Assembly (NCBI GenBank): GCA_021646405.1 | Contig: SOER01000023.1 | Location: 1-48,432, forward strand | Origin: Candidatus Loosdrechtia aerotolerans | GTDB taxonomy: Bacteria; Planctomycetota; Brocadiia; Brocadiales; Brocadiaceae | DNA length: 48,432 nucleotides | Reading direction: 5' to 3' | Part shown: positions 36,655 to 45,322 of the stretch, one piece after another | Layout of the letters: each line of letters opens with the position of its first letter | Numbering within the stretch: the first letter of the stretch is position 1 | The notes under the pieces: model-generated | Database searches by the model: none | The model's input: only the letters and a program-made list of their open reading frames with translations | Told to the model about the DNA's origin: nothing | Translations under genes and position numbers: made by a program

Positions 36655-39000
36655 CTATTGGAAAAGGTGTTTAACAAGTTTCGCTATTCCATAATAAGTA
36701 TAGCGGGCAGCATCCTCAAATATCGCAGGCAAGTAGAACGAGATTAAAAGGCCTACGATAATACCGATGAACACAAATCCCATATGACGCTTACTGCTGA
36801 CCTTAAAATCAGAAACGGTCCCCTTGTCTCTCTCGCCACTTTTGTGAAGCGGCTGGGCTGCAGCCTGTCTCAATAGCCAGAGAATAGCACGCAATATTGG
36901 CAGCATCAGGTTGGCCTGTACTATTTTCAATTGGTAAAAAAAAGGTTTTTCCCTGTATTTCCTGATCAACTCTTCAAGGGTTTGCAATATCCTGTTTATT
37001 TGAGGAATTACTATTCCCGCCTGAAGACTATCCATATCCTTTTCCTTAGGATCCCGGATGATATCTTTATCAAAAAGCCGGTACCTTGCATCGATTTCGT
37101 TTTCCTTTTCATCACACCACCTGGTATAATCTTCCCAAAAATTATCGGTAAAGATCCCTTTATCCATCTTTCCCTTCAACATCTCGCGTGCATTGTACTT
37201 TCCTATTATATAGTCATTTTTTCGCCAACGAAGATCCAATAGCCCGGCAAAATTCATCATCTTTATACCTGCAAGAGAGCCGTAATTCTTACTGTGATAA
37301 ATTCTCACAATGTTAATCCGTTCCCGTATCTGTATGTCAAAGGCAGCACGGATAGCCTCATCAAGGGAAACAAAAGATTCAATGTTTTTCATAAGCCCCT
37401 TCTTATTACCGAGTAGTTTTTTTTGAATCCACGATTCAATATCTTTACAAACCTCGAACGAAGACTTCAAAGATTCGCGAAGCCTTTCCCATGCGAATTC
37501 AAACTCCTTCCACGTCTCCGGAGAAAGCTCTTTCCGGTTGAGTTTGTAATCGTCTTCAATCCAGAAGGAAACTTGTCGAAACAAAAGCTGGGCATCTTTA
37601 ACACTTTCTACAGCCCTGTCATATTTCATAAGGAGGTCATTATCCTTACCTATCGTATTATTACTTACACGCTCGATTATTTCTTTTGAGATACCCTTCT
37701 GTATCTTACCGTCTCTGATCTGTGAGCAGCATTCATTGATTATCCTCCGGGGATCATGAAGATGAATATTCTTCATAATTGCTTTATGTTTATCCTTAAG
37801 ATCCTTCTCCTTTTCAGACCGCTCTTTTTCGTCTTCAAGTCTTCCCTTTCTTAAAAACCGGTAATGAAGTATAGTAATACACTTCAGATAATCAGGGAGG
37901 AGATACCTCAGACGTGCAGCCTTTATACCTTCATTCATTTTTCTGAACACACTGTTACCTTTTTGCGGCAGCTTTTGATATACGGAAGAGAACAGACCTT
38001 GTATTTCCGATATAAGGTCATTTACCTGTATAACCTGATAATTCATTTTCTGAATACGCCTCAGATCATAATAAATCCTCTCAGCCTCTTCTACCTCAAA
38101 AACGGTCAAAAGGGTTTCAACCGGATCAGGAGGGTGTTCAGGGTTTGAGCCCCATTCCTGATGCAGAAGTCTGTTATCAGTTGGTTGTGGTTCTGCAAAG
38201 AAGTACCACCATTCCCCCCCGATATTACTTGTCTCCATATAATCAATAGCATGTCCAAGGGGCTTATTATCAAGCCAACCCCCGTCCAGATACCAAAAAC
38301 GAAGCGGCATTTCTTTGTGGGTAACCCGTTTATACGTCCCTTCAGGAAAACTCGGACTTCGTGTAAAGTGTGGTGGGAATGCAGCCGGTGATGAGGTAGT
38401 TATCCTGGCAGTTTTCGTTATCTTCTCTAATATTGCAGTATTTCTGCTGCTCTCCCTTATATCACGTGCACTAAACTCAAAGACCTCTGTATGCCGGATG
38501 GTGGGGATCACCTCTCCAAATTCGGTTTCAGTTGCAGAACCGTACTCAACCGGTACGGCATCAAAGAAGCCATGCATATTCATACAGGTTATAAAAGTCC
38601 TCAAGTCATTACATAATCCCTCACCATCTTTTTTAATCAACAGGAATTTCTTGATTTCATGCTCGAGGATATCATTATTCAGGAATGAATGGACATCCTG
38701 GCCTCCCTTGTACTGAAGCATTGATAAGTCTTTAATATCGAACCATATACGCCGCATTTCCTGTATATGGAGAGAAGGGTCACCGGTATTTATCAATGTA
38801 GTTGACATAAGCAACGCAACCAGACCACCTGTAGACGTACCAGTGATAGCCTGTACATTTATGTCGGGTAGTTCCTCCCTTCTGGTTTTACAGAACTGGA
38901 TAAACCGTATAAACTCCTCCGCCATACCAGCCTCATATATTGCGAAGGAAATACCACCATAAAAGGTTATACCAATATTGATTTTCCTTGCTTTATTCAT
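36655..39000 (-). CDS. Large patatin-like phospholipase with C-terminal membrane segment
   Basis: The 781-residue protein has an N-terminal patatin fold: GGISFAIYEAG (oxyanion loop near 15), nucleophile elbow GTSTGG (Ser56), and the dyad Asp in YLDGGWLDN (about 239). After about residue 300 come ~450 residues of charged, helical sequence that I do not recognise. A membrane helix near the C-terminus (GFVFIGIIVGLLISFYLP) precedes a short tail. I start at ATG 39000, with AAAGG about nine bases upstream; the open frame extends to 39048. It resembles the patatin-related group that has long C-terminal extensions. Probable activity is acyl-lipid hydrolysis at the inner membrane. Confidence 0.85.
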   Translation of the reverse strand: MNKARKINIGITFYGGISFAIYEAGMAEEFIRFIQFCKTRREELPDINVQAITGTSTGGLVALLMSTTLINTGDPSLHIQEMRRIWFDIKDLSMLQYKGGQDVHSFLNNDILEHEIKKFLLIKKDGEGLCNDLRTFITCMNMHGFFDAVPVEYGSATETEFGEVIPTIRHTEVFEFSARDIRESSRNTAILEKITKTARITTSSPAAFPPHFTRSPSFPEGTYKRVTHKEMPLRFWYLDGGWLDNKPLGHAIDYMETSNIGGEWWYFFAEPQPTDNRLLHQEWGSNPEHPPDPVETLLTVFEVEEAERIYYDLRRIQKMNYQVIQVNDLISEIQGLFSSVYQKLPQKGNSVFRKMNEGIKAARLRYLLPDYLKCITILHYRFLRKGRLEDEKERSEKEKDLKDKHKAIMKNIHLHDPRRIINECCSQIRDGKIQKGISKEIIERVSNNTIGKDNDLLMKYDRAVESVKDAQLLFRQVSFWIEDDYKLNRKELSPETWKEFEFAWERLRESLKSSFEVCKDIESWIQKKLLGNKKGLMKNIESFVSLDEAIRAAFDIQIRERINIVRIYHSKNYGSLAGIKMMNFAGLLDLRWRKNDYIIGKYNAREMLKGKMDKGIFTDNFWEDYTRWCDEKENEIDARYRLFDKDIIRDPKEKDMDSLQAGIVIPQINRILQTLEELIRKYREKPFFYQLKIVQANLMLPILRAILWLLRQAAAQPLHKSGERDKGTVSDFKVSSKRHMGFVFIGIIVGLLISFYLPAIFEDAARYTYYGIAKLVKHLFQ

Positions 39001-39878
39001 AGGTAATACCTTTTTCAATTTCATGGAAAATGAAAAGGTAACCAACACTCAAAAACATTACAGAAACAACTGCGAAGCATCGTAAATAATATTGCATACT
39101 TAAATTGCGTTGTTACCACTGTGAAACAGTGATAAAATCTTTAGCAATTTCTGAACCAGACGGAAACAAATTTCATTTTTAAAAGTAACCCCTCTCTAAA
39201 TCACACTATTTGGAATTTGGAATTTGGAATTTCTTTGGTACTTTTGCTTAAACTTTTCAGACAGTCCCTAAGTATGAAACCGAATATATCCCCAACCAAC
39301 GAAGGACTATCCCGCCGGTTGCTGCGAGCGTCCTTCCAGAAAGAATCACAGCGGTTTTGGTGGTAAACTTCACCACGAAAAAGAGCTGGACATTGCTCAT
39401 CATGACTGATAAACTCCATATTATAGTTCTCAAGGATGAAACTGAATATACCCTCAACTGATGGAAGATGTGTTCAGACGAAGAGGTTCTCAACAATAAA
39501 TATGCATGCATTGAGACAATTCAGGATGCGGGAGAGGAGAGAGAAAAGACAAAAGTTCCCTCCCCCTTAATCCCCATCCGGATGGGGATTAAGGGGGAGG
39601 GAAAAGGATATAGCTCTGCACCAAGGCCTATGTTAACTTTGATGATACGATATATCAGCCTTTACAAGAAATTCCACAACGTAATAGGAAACCTCTCGAA
39701 TATCGGTTGCATGCATGTTGTGTGTAAAAAAACTTTTTGGACAACCCCGAAGATGAAATAGGGTTTGGGAACAAGATGACCCGGTTTGATAAATTCGTTT
39801 GATTGTTTATGAAAGTAAAGTAGAGCATTCACTTCCTTTAAGATATTTTAGGAACATCATTACAACAAGAACAAGAAG
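39001..39878. repeat. Long divergent spacer with inverted repeat, degenerate repeats and palindrome
   Basis: These 878 bases separate the divergent patatin and response-regulator genes. 39205-39262 carries the TTTGGAATTT run and the inverted 40-bp repeat also seen at 35152. Two related blocks, 39270-39308 and 39432-39468, share the pattern AAGKATGAAACYGAATATAY (K = G/T, Y = C/T), perhaps remnants of a lost gene. The perfect palindrome at 39556-39603 follows. Open frames here are short and show no family resemblance, so I call no gene. Confidence 0.6.
39556..39603. repeat. Perfect 48-bp palindrome
   Basis: Two 24-base arms with no spacer meet between 39579 and 39580; the centre reads AATCCCCATCCGGATGGGGA. 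The arms are C-rich then G-rich, so a transcript would fold into a very stable stem. It has no T-tract, so a simple intrinsic terminator is unlikely. Neither flanking gene explains it. Confidence 0.9.
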
Positions 39879-40559
39879 ATGAATATTCTTTTAGTTGAAG
39901 ATGAGGTCAAGATCGCTGTCTTTATCCGTCGGGCTTTGGTAGAACAACACTACAGTGTCCATGTAGTTCATAATGGTCATGACGCCCTCATTCAAGCGGA
40001 AATCCATCCTTATAATCTTATCATTCTAGACATTATGCTTCCGCAAAAAGACGGATTTACTCTGTGCGAAGAATTAAGAAACAACAGAGTAACTACTCCA
40101 ATCCTGATCTTAACGGTCAGGAACAGTCTTCACGATAAGGTCAGAGGACTTAACCTTGGAGCTGACGATTACCTAACCAAACCCTTTGAAATCGAGGAAT
40201 TGCTGGCAAGAACCCGTGCATTGCTCAGGCGCGATAAAACTGATAAATCAACCGTTTTAAAAGTCGCAGATTTAAGCCTCAATCAGGTCACCCAGGAAGT
40301 AACACGTGCCGGCAAATCCATTAAACTAACCTCCAGAGAATACACTCTATTACGTTATCTTATGCTGCACGCAAATGAGGTTGTAACACGGACCATGATT
40401 ACAGATCATGTCTGGGGTGAAGACTCTGCCGCTTTTACCAATGTTATTGACGTTTATATCAATTACATTCGCAACAAAGTCGATAAGGATTTTGACATAC
40501 CTCTTATTCATACTGTACGGTTAATTGGCTACACTCTGAAAGAACCCGGGGTTGTATGA
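39879..40559 (+). CDS. OmpR/PhoB-family response regulator
   Basis: The 226-residue protein has a receiver domain (acidic pair VEDE near 6-9, phospho-acceptor Asp51 in [13 protein letters not shown], Lys101 in LTKPFE) and a winged-helix DNA-binding domain (about 128-222) with [20 protein letters not shown] and [14 protein letters not shown]. It overlaps the kinase gene by four bases (ATGA), so the two are one coupled pair. It resembles the CusR/QseB-type branch that often controls metal or envelope stress genes. The DUF4168 and YHS genes just downstream are candidate targets by position only. Confidence 0.94.
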   Translation: MNILLVEDEVKIAVFIRRALVEQHYSVHVVHNGHDALIQAEIHPYNLIILDIMLPQKDGFTLCEELRNNRVTTPILILTVRNSLHDKVRGLNLGADDYLTKPFEIEELLARTRALLRRDKTDKSTVLKVADLSLNQVTQEVTRAGKSIKLTSREYTLLRYLMLHANEVVTRTMITDHVWGEDSAAFTNVIDVYINYIRNKVDKDFDIPLIHTVRLIGYTLKEPGVV

Positions 40560-42058
40560 TAATTATCAGGCCGAATTCTATCCGGATAAAGATGGGAGTT
40601 CTTTCCACGGTTGTTTTGGGTAGCATTTTAATCCTGTATAGTCTGTACCTTTACTTCCAATTGCAGGACGTCCTGTACAGCAACCTCGACGCCGAGTTGA
40701 AGATTAAGGCGCATGAACTTGGTAAAACCATCAAGGCTTTTCAGGATACAAAAAGTCCGGGTGGCGATATTCATTATGCGGCGATCAAGGTTTTGAGTTT
40801 TGACGTCAACATGGATCAGGACGGCCCTGTTGCCCTGGCAGACCAGCAGTGGTTTCGCCTCATTAACAAATATGACTTATACAAAGATTACATTTCCGTC
40901 TTATCCCTTGGCGGACAATTCCTTGCCCAGAGCGCAAATATGCCCCCCGAACTGCAGGATCAATTTGCTGGATTGTTTACAAAGCATCACCGTATCCGTT
41001 CAACGTGGGATAGTATTTCCTATAACGGGAAAAAATTGAGGGTACTTCAAATGATGATGTTTGCCCGGGATAAGCCTCATTATCTTATTCAAATCGCAAC
41101 ACCAATGACAACAGTTAATCAGTTGCTTCAGAATCGTCTTTGGGGTATAGTAATCAGCATCCCGGTTGTAATGATTCTCTTCAGCATGGCCGGGTTCATG
41201 TTCGCGAATCATATCCTTCACCCTGTTCGCAAGATTACAGAGGCCGCTGAACGTTTGACACATGAAGATCTTTCACAACGTGTTAAGGTAACCCATGTTG
41301 ATTCTGAAATGTTATTCCTTGTAAATGCATTCAATAAGATGATTGAGCGTCTTGAGACATCCTTCAAACAGATGGCAAGTATTATCGCTTATATAGCACA
41401 TGAATTAAAGACTCCTTTGGCTATTATCCGGGGAGAAGGTCAAACTATTTTATACCGGCAGGAACAATCCCCGGAACAATACCGTGATGTAATTCAGAGC
41501 AGCATTATGGAAACTGAAAGGATGCTTCGGGTCATTGACGATTTGCTCATTACTACGAATATCTCTTATAATAAGGAAATTTTTCATATTCAACCGATAA
41601 AGCTCACCCAATTCCTGGAGGATATTTACCAAAAAAGCCAAATCCTGGCCGAACCGAAGAATATTCATATAGACTTTCGACGCCCTGAAAGGGATATAAC
41701 CATCAATGGAGATTCGATCCATTTAAGACGGTTTTTCTTCAACCTTATTGATAACGCTATCAAATATAGCTCTCCCGGGAGTGTTGTTAAAATTTTTACC
41801 AAACTTCAAGACGATGGCATTTTTATCTCTGTTCAGGACGAAGGAGAGGGTATTGCACCGGATGACCTGCCTTATATTTTTGAACATACATTTCAAAAGA
41901 AGCCGCATGAAAACGAGAATGACAGAAAACCGGTGAGATCCGGCCTTGGGCTTCACCTGTGCCGGGCAATTGCAGAAGCACATCATGGAAAGATTATCGT
42001 TGACAGCAAACCCGGAGAAGGTTCCACCTTTTCATTATTCCTGTCCTTAAAGAAATAG
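40556..42058 (+). CDS. Membrane sensor histidine kinase with HAMP domain
   Basis: The 500-residue kinase has membrane helices near 12-32 and 196-220 that enclose a ~160-residue periplasmic sensor. A HAMP linker (about 220-270), dimerisation/phospho-acceptor box with His282 ([13 protein letters not shown]), and an ATPase domain with N box [14 protein letters not shown]1 [11 protein letters not shown] and G2 [15 protein letters not shown] follow. It phosphorylates the regulator encoded just upstream. The signal sensed is unknown; the domain order is that of heavy-metal/envelope sensors such as CusS. Confidence 0.94.
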   Translation: MIIIRPNSIRIKMGVLSTVVLGSILILYSLYLYFQLQDVLYSNLDAELKIKAHELGKTIKAFQDTKSPGGDIHYAAIKVLSFDVNMDQDGPVALADQQWFRLINKYDLYKDYISVLSLGGQFLAQSANMPPELQDQFAGLFTKHHRIRSTWDSISYNGKKLRVLQMMMFARDKPHYLIQIATPMTTVNQLLQNRLWGIVISIPVVMILFSMAGFMFANHILHPVRKITEAAERLTHEDLSQRVKVTHVDSEMLFLVNAFNKMIERLETSFKQMASIIAYIAHELKTPLAIIRGEGQTILYRQEQSPEQYRDVIQSSIMETERMLRVIDDLLITTNISYNKEIFHIQPIKLTQFLEDIYQKSQILAEPKNIHIDFRRPERDITINGDSIHLRRFFFNLIDNAIKYSSPGSVVKIFTKLQDDGIFISVQDEGEGIAPDDLPYIFEHTFQKKPHENENDRKPVRSGLGLHLCRAIAEAHHGKIIVDSKPGEGSTFSLFLSLKK

Positions 42059-42288
42059 CTTCTGTTATTTTTAACACCAGACCAAATATTAAAAGATTTT
42101 AATTTCCTTCTAATCTTACCTTAAGAAATGCAGTGTTATAATCATAGTAGGATAATTCAATAATTTGATACGTATAGTAAACCGCTGCGTGAGGAGAGAA
42201 GGTGGTAAGACCGCATTTTGGTATAGATTAAAATTAGTAAGTATTTAATATTTTACAAAACGATAATAAGGAACAGGAGGAGATTGAC

Positions 42289-42705
42289 ATGAAGAAAATG
42301 ATTATAAAAAATTTACAATGGATAATCTTTGCTATATGTATTTCACCTTTAATATTAATTCCCGCACAAAGATGGAGCCAGGGACAATATGCACCGGAAC
42401 AGCCGACTACTCAAACTCCGGAACAGCCATCTGCTCAAACTGAAGTTTCGGATGATCAGGTTAATGCTATTGCCAGGGCACAAATTCAGATTATTCAAAT
42501 ACAACAGAAGTATAGCGCAATGCTCACAGAAGCAACAGATGATAAGGAACGGCAAAATGTTGTTCAGATGGCTAATGAAGAAATGGTTGCTGCTATTCAG
42601 GGAGAAGGGCTTAGCGTTGAGCTTTATAATAAGATTACGACTGCGGCCCAGAATAATCCTGAGCTGAGGAAACGCATTTACAGGGCGATGCAAGATCTTC
42701 AATAA
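42289..42705 (+). CDS. Secreted DUF4168 protein
   Basis: The 138-residue protein has a signal peptide (hydrophobic residues about 9-24), a short low-complexity linker with two PEQP(T/S)xQT units, and a DUF4168 domain (about 52-138; SDDQVNAIARAQIQIIQIQQ and ELRKRIYRAMQDL). DUF4168 proteins are small, helical and periplasmic, with no established role. AGGAGG eight bases before the ATG is a strong ribosome-binding site. The 230-base gap after the kinase gene should contain its own promoter, and control by the adjacent two-component system is plausible. Confidence 0.82.
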   Translation: MKKMIIKNLQWIIFAICISPLILIPAQRWSQGQYAPEQPTTQTPEQPSAQTEVSDDQVNAIARAQIQIIQIQQKYSAMLTEATDDKERQNVVQMANEEMVAAIQGEGLSVELYNKITTAAQNNPELRKRIYRAMQDLQ

Positions 42706-43226
42706 ATACAATAAAGAGTAAAATAATAGAACAGAAGTTCTTTGTAGTATCCGGAAGCATGATGCCCGGAGCTTAATAGGAAAATCCGTTTTAAATGGAT
42801 TAACCCAACCGAGTAGGAGACGAGATTTATCCCATATGCATCAAGCTAAGGAATTTTGCTGTACTTTTTTGATGTTTGGTCGTGGGTACGCGCAGGCTAA
42901 AGACCTGCGGCTACTTGTCGTTGCCGCAAAATGTAGCCGCATCCCTTTAGGGTGCGTTTCACGATAGCATGCGAAGTAGCGATATACTTTTTCTTGATGT
43001 AGAGAGAACGTAAAGGGTGCGCATAGCTGATAGCATAGTGAGGAAGGTACCTTAGCTTGATGCATATGGGGTTTATCCCCGTCTCCTTTCACATCGCTCA
43101 GACTTGTATACAAAAAGGTAGCGATTAAAATACAAGTTTAATAAAAGCCCTGGGCCATTTCTTCACTACAAAACACATCTGTAAGTTTTTGTTTCAACTT
43201 GACCATTTTAAAGAGAGGAGGTTGTT
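42706..43226. repeat. Spacer dominated by a terminal-inverted-repeat element
   Basis: Apart from the 271-bp element at 42816-43086, I see no gene. The last 60 bases (43165-43226) should hold the promoter of the YHS gene; its ribosome-binding site GAGAGGAGG ends at 43221. Confidence 0.6.
42816..43086. mobile_element. 271-bp MITE-like element with ~36-bp inverted ends and REP cargo
   Basis: The left end (42816-42851) and right end (43050-43086) are imperfect inverted repeats that share GGAGACG and then the exact 20-mer CCATATGCATCAAGCTAAGG. The interior carries two REP-like hairpins: CGCAGGCTAAAGACCTGCG (42891-42909) and GCATCCCTTTAGGGTGC (42939-42955). No open frame resembles a transposase, so it would be non-autonomous. 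The same terminal motif bounds another structure at 44893-45167. Confidence 0.7.
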
Positions 43227-43589
43227 GTGAACCGTATTTTACATACTGTTTTAGTATATTCTCTTATCGTTGGTTTTGGTAATGCATGTTTTGGCGGGAG
43301 CATATGGGCATATGAAAAAGATTGTGGAATGAAGCGTAAAGGCAGCGATGAATCAGCCGAGCATGTAATTCAAATAAAGGAAGAAGAAGGTGAGAAGGCA
43401 GAGGTTGTAAAAGACCCTGTATGTGGTATGGAGGTTCGTACTCCGGAAAAAGCATTATCAGCCGAATATGAGGGTAAGGTTTATTACTTCTGTTCCAACT
43501 ACTGTCAAAAAACCTTTAAAAAGACTCCGAAGGCCTATGTCCCCTATGATCCCTCAGAGTACGAAGAAATAAAAGGGTATATGCAGTAA
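43227..43589 (+). CDS. Exported YHS-domain metal-site protein
   Basis: The 120-residue protein starts at GTG 43227, with GAGAGGAGG five bases upstream. A signal peptide (about 1-29) is followed by a charged linker and a YHS domain (about 68-112): DPVCGMEV, then EGKVYYFCSNYCQKTF. The Cys residues match the metal-binding pattern seen in copper/heavy-metal transporters and in small YHS proteins. It should act in the periplasm, perhaps as a metal chaperone. The preceding kinase/regulator pair makes metal response a reasonable guess. Confidence 0.85.
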   Translation: MNRILHTVLVYSLIVGFGNACFGGSIWAYEKDCGMKRKGSDESAEHVIQIKEEEGEKAEVVKDPVCGMEVRTPEKALSAEYEGKVYYFCSNYCQKTFKKTPKAYVPYDPSEYEEIKGYMQ

Positions 43590-44165
43590 AGGTAAAGTGA
43601 ACCACGGATGAACACTGATAGAGAGCAGAAAGCTCCGGAAGAGCGGCGGCATGTTAATAGAATGGTTCATGGCTCATAGTTTTTAGTTATCAGCTATGAG
43701 CTATCAACTATATCTTCTCTACTGCTCCTCTGGAGCTCAAGAGTGGTACTCATTGTTTTTCTATTAATATATCGCTCCCAACGGAGCTTTCCACTGCAAG
43801 TATGTTTTTGAGAACCCCTTCATCTGAAAAACCTCTTGAATGTCAGTTACAAGGATACTACCATACTTTTTATAGACCAAATACCACCTTTTTGGTTGCG
43901 GCCAAAGGCCGCACCAGGTTTATCCGTGGTTAATTAATACTGTAACACAACCTGGTAAATCCGGAACGTAAGTACCATAATTATTCTTTCCTTTTTCAAT
44001 AACTACTGTATAACGCATATAACCTCGTTTCTTACTTTAGTCCTGCCTGTTTTCAATTATTTTGTAAATCCCTATCGTCTAACACACCATATTTTGCTAT
44101 CATAATGTTGTGGTGACGATAGCCTAACAATATGAACAATAGATTTAGAACAGCATAAAAAACAT
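43590..44165. repeat. Spacer with nested inverted repeats
   Basis: No gene is seen in 576 bases. An outer inverted pair joins 43600-43613 (AACCACGGATGAAC) and 43918-43931 (GTTTATCCGTGGTT). Inside it an imperfect ~33-base pair joins 43629-43662 and 43759-43790 (both carry AAAGCTCC and TTAATAGAA when read 5' to 3'). Near the right arm is the hairpin TGCGGCC/GGCCGCA with a three-base loop (43897-43913). The last 230 bases look like unique AT-rich sequence and probably include the promoter of the next gene. Confidence 0.7.
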
Positions 44166-44792
44166 ATGGGTAAGAAAAAAAAGAAAAAGAAGGTTACCCC
44201 GTTTAAACAAAAACTGAACAAATTGTATAGGGTGGTGGAATACGAAATTACCAGAAAAGGACTACCTGATCCTCAGATCGTAAGCCTGCCTGCAAAAGTC
44301 CAGCAGGAAATAGAAAATGTTCACTTTATGGTGCATGAAAATCCCTGGAAGGCCATTAGAAAACTCAAAAAATTAATTGAGACCTATCCGGATATTCCCC
44401 GGCTTTACAATTACCTTATCGCAGCTTATTCAGTCATTGGGAAACTAGAAAAAGCAGAAGCATTAGTGTTAGAGAGTTACAAAAAACATCCGGATTATCT
44501 CTTTGCAAAGTTAAATTATGCCGAAACCTGCATGAGTAAAGGAGAGTATGAGAAAATTCCTGAAATTTTCAACCACAAGTTTGATCTAAAACTTTTATAT
44601 CCTGAAAGAAATGTATTTCATATCAGTGAAGTAGTCAATTTTGCAGGGACCATAGGTTATTACTATATAAAAACAGGCAACCGTAAGGTTGCTGAACTTT
44701 ATTATAAAATACTAAATCAGCTTGAACCAGAAAGCCCAATGACACAAAGACTGAAAGAGGGGCTTATCTCATCAGAAAGCCCTGTAGATTAG
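44166..44792 (+). CDS. Small TPR-like protein with Lys-rich N-terminus
   Basis: The 208-residue protein opens with a poly-Lys run (GKKKKKKK), then consists of helices that look like three to four tetratricopeptide units (NPWKAIRKLKKLIETYPDIP, KLEKAEALVLESYKKHPDYL, AELYYKILNQLEPESP). There is no signal peptide. The exact family is not recognised; small TPR proteins of this kind usually mediate protein contacts. The basic start could touch nucleic acid or membrane. No Shine-Dalgarno is obvious. A large inverted-repeat element begins on the last base of its stop codon. Confidence 0.7.
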   Translation: MGKKKKKKKVTPFKQKLNKLYRVVEYEITRKGLPDPQIVSLPAKVQQEIENVHFMVHENPWKAIRKLKKLIETYPDIPRLYNYLIAAYSVIGKLEKAEALVLESYKKHPDYLFAKLNYAETCMSKGEYEKIPEIFNHKFDLKLLYPERNVFHISEVVNFAGTIGYYYIKTGNRKVAELYYKILNQLEPESPMTQRLKEGLISSESPVD

Positions 44793-45228
44793 TAATTACT
44801 CAGGTTCAAGGTTTAAGGATCAGGTAAGGAGCAAGACTGACCGCCCTGTGCTCTCTATAAACCTCCAAACAGATATTTTTGACGGCAATGTGCCCCATAT
44901 GCATCAAGCTAAGCTTCAGTAATTTGCTCGCTTGTTGTTGGCCTGTTCCCAAACCATGCGCAGAGCCTGCCTCTTCCTCTTGTTCCCAAACTCTGTTTGG
45001 GAACACAATGGGTATCGAAACTCTGTTTCGAGGATAAAACACGAAACAGAGTTTCGTTTGAAATGGTGTTCTCAAACAGATGCTTTGGCATACTCAGCAC
45101 ATGGTTTGGGAACAAGCCTGTGGCAGGCGCCAGCAGGCTAATAAGACTTAGCTTGCTGCATATGAGGCAATGCCCTACCCTACTTGGTTTTTAACCCTGA
45201 ACTCTGAACCTTGAACCTGAGCAGTTAC
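44792..45228. mobile_element. Triple-nested inverted-repeat element
   Basis: Outer arms 44792-44824 and 45196-45228 are imperfect 33-base inverted repeats sharing CTCAGGTTCAAGGTT. Middle arms 44893-44913 and 45147-45167 carry the same CCCATATGCATCAAGCTAAG motif (19 of 21 match) as the element at 42816. Inner arms 44945-44958 and 45101-45114 share GTTCCCAAACCATG. The centre holds a hairpin TGTTCCCAAA/TTTGGGAACA (44981-45005) and the 15-base inverted pair CGAAACTCTGTTTCG (45016-45030) / 45042-45056. No gene lies inside. Confidence 0.75.
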
Positions 45229-45322
45229 AAATCTTCTCTGTTTCGGCGAGAGGACTCGCCGAAACATCGAAAACGGTATCTTTTAGAAAAGTACTTTTTA
45301 GGCACCCCCCCGGCAGTACATT

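Noticed and set aside
39242-39262. The GTCTGAAAAGTTTAAGCAAA repeat as a recombination attachment site
   Set aside because: It also occurs at 17001 and 35152 beside AT-rich dispersed repeats and no integrase gene is near, so a dispersed repeat is the better reading.
39468-39761. 97-residue forward frame spanning the perfect palindrome
   Set aside because: It translates the palindrome and has no similarity or ribosome-binding site.
42355-42711. 118-residue reverse frame over the DUF4168 gene
   Set aside because: The forward gene has a strong Shine-Dalgarno, signal peptide and a recognised domain.
44806-45194. Several overlapping frames in the nested inverted-repeat element
   Set aside because: They occur on both strands because the DNA is palindromic and encode repeat-derived peptides (for example with FGN and RVS motifs) only.
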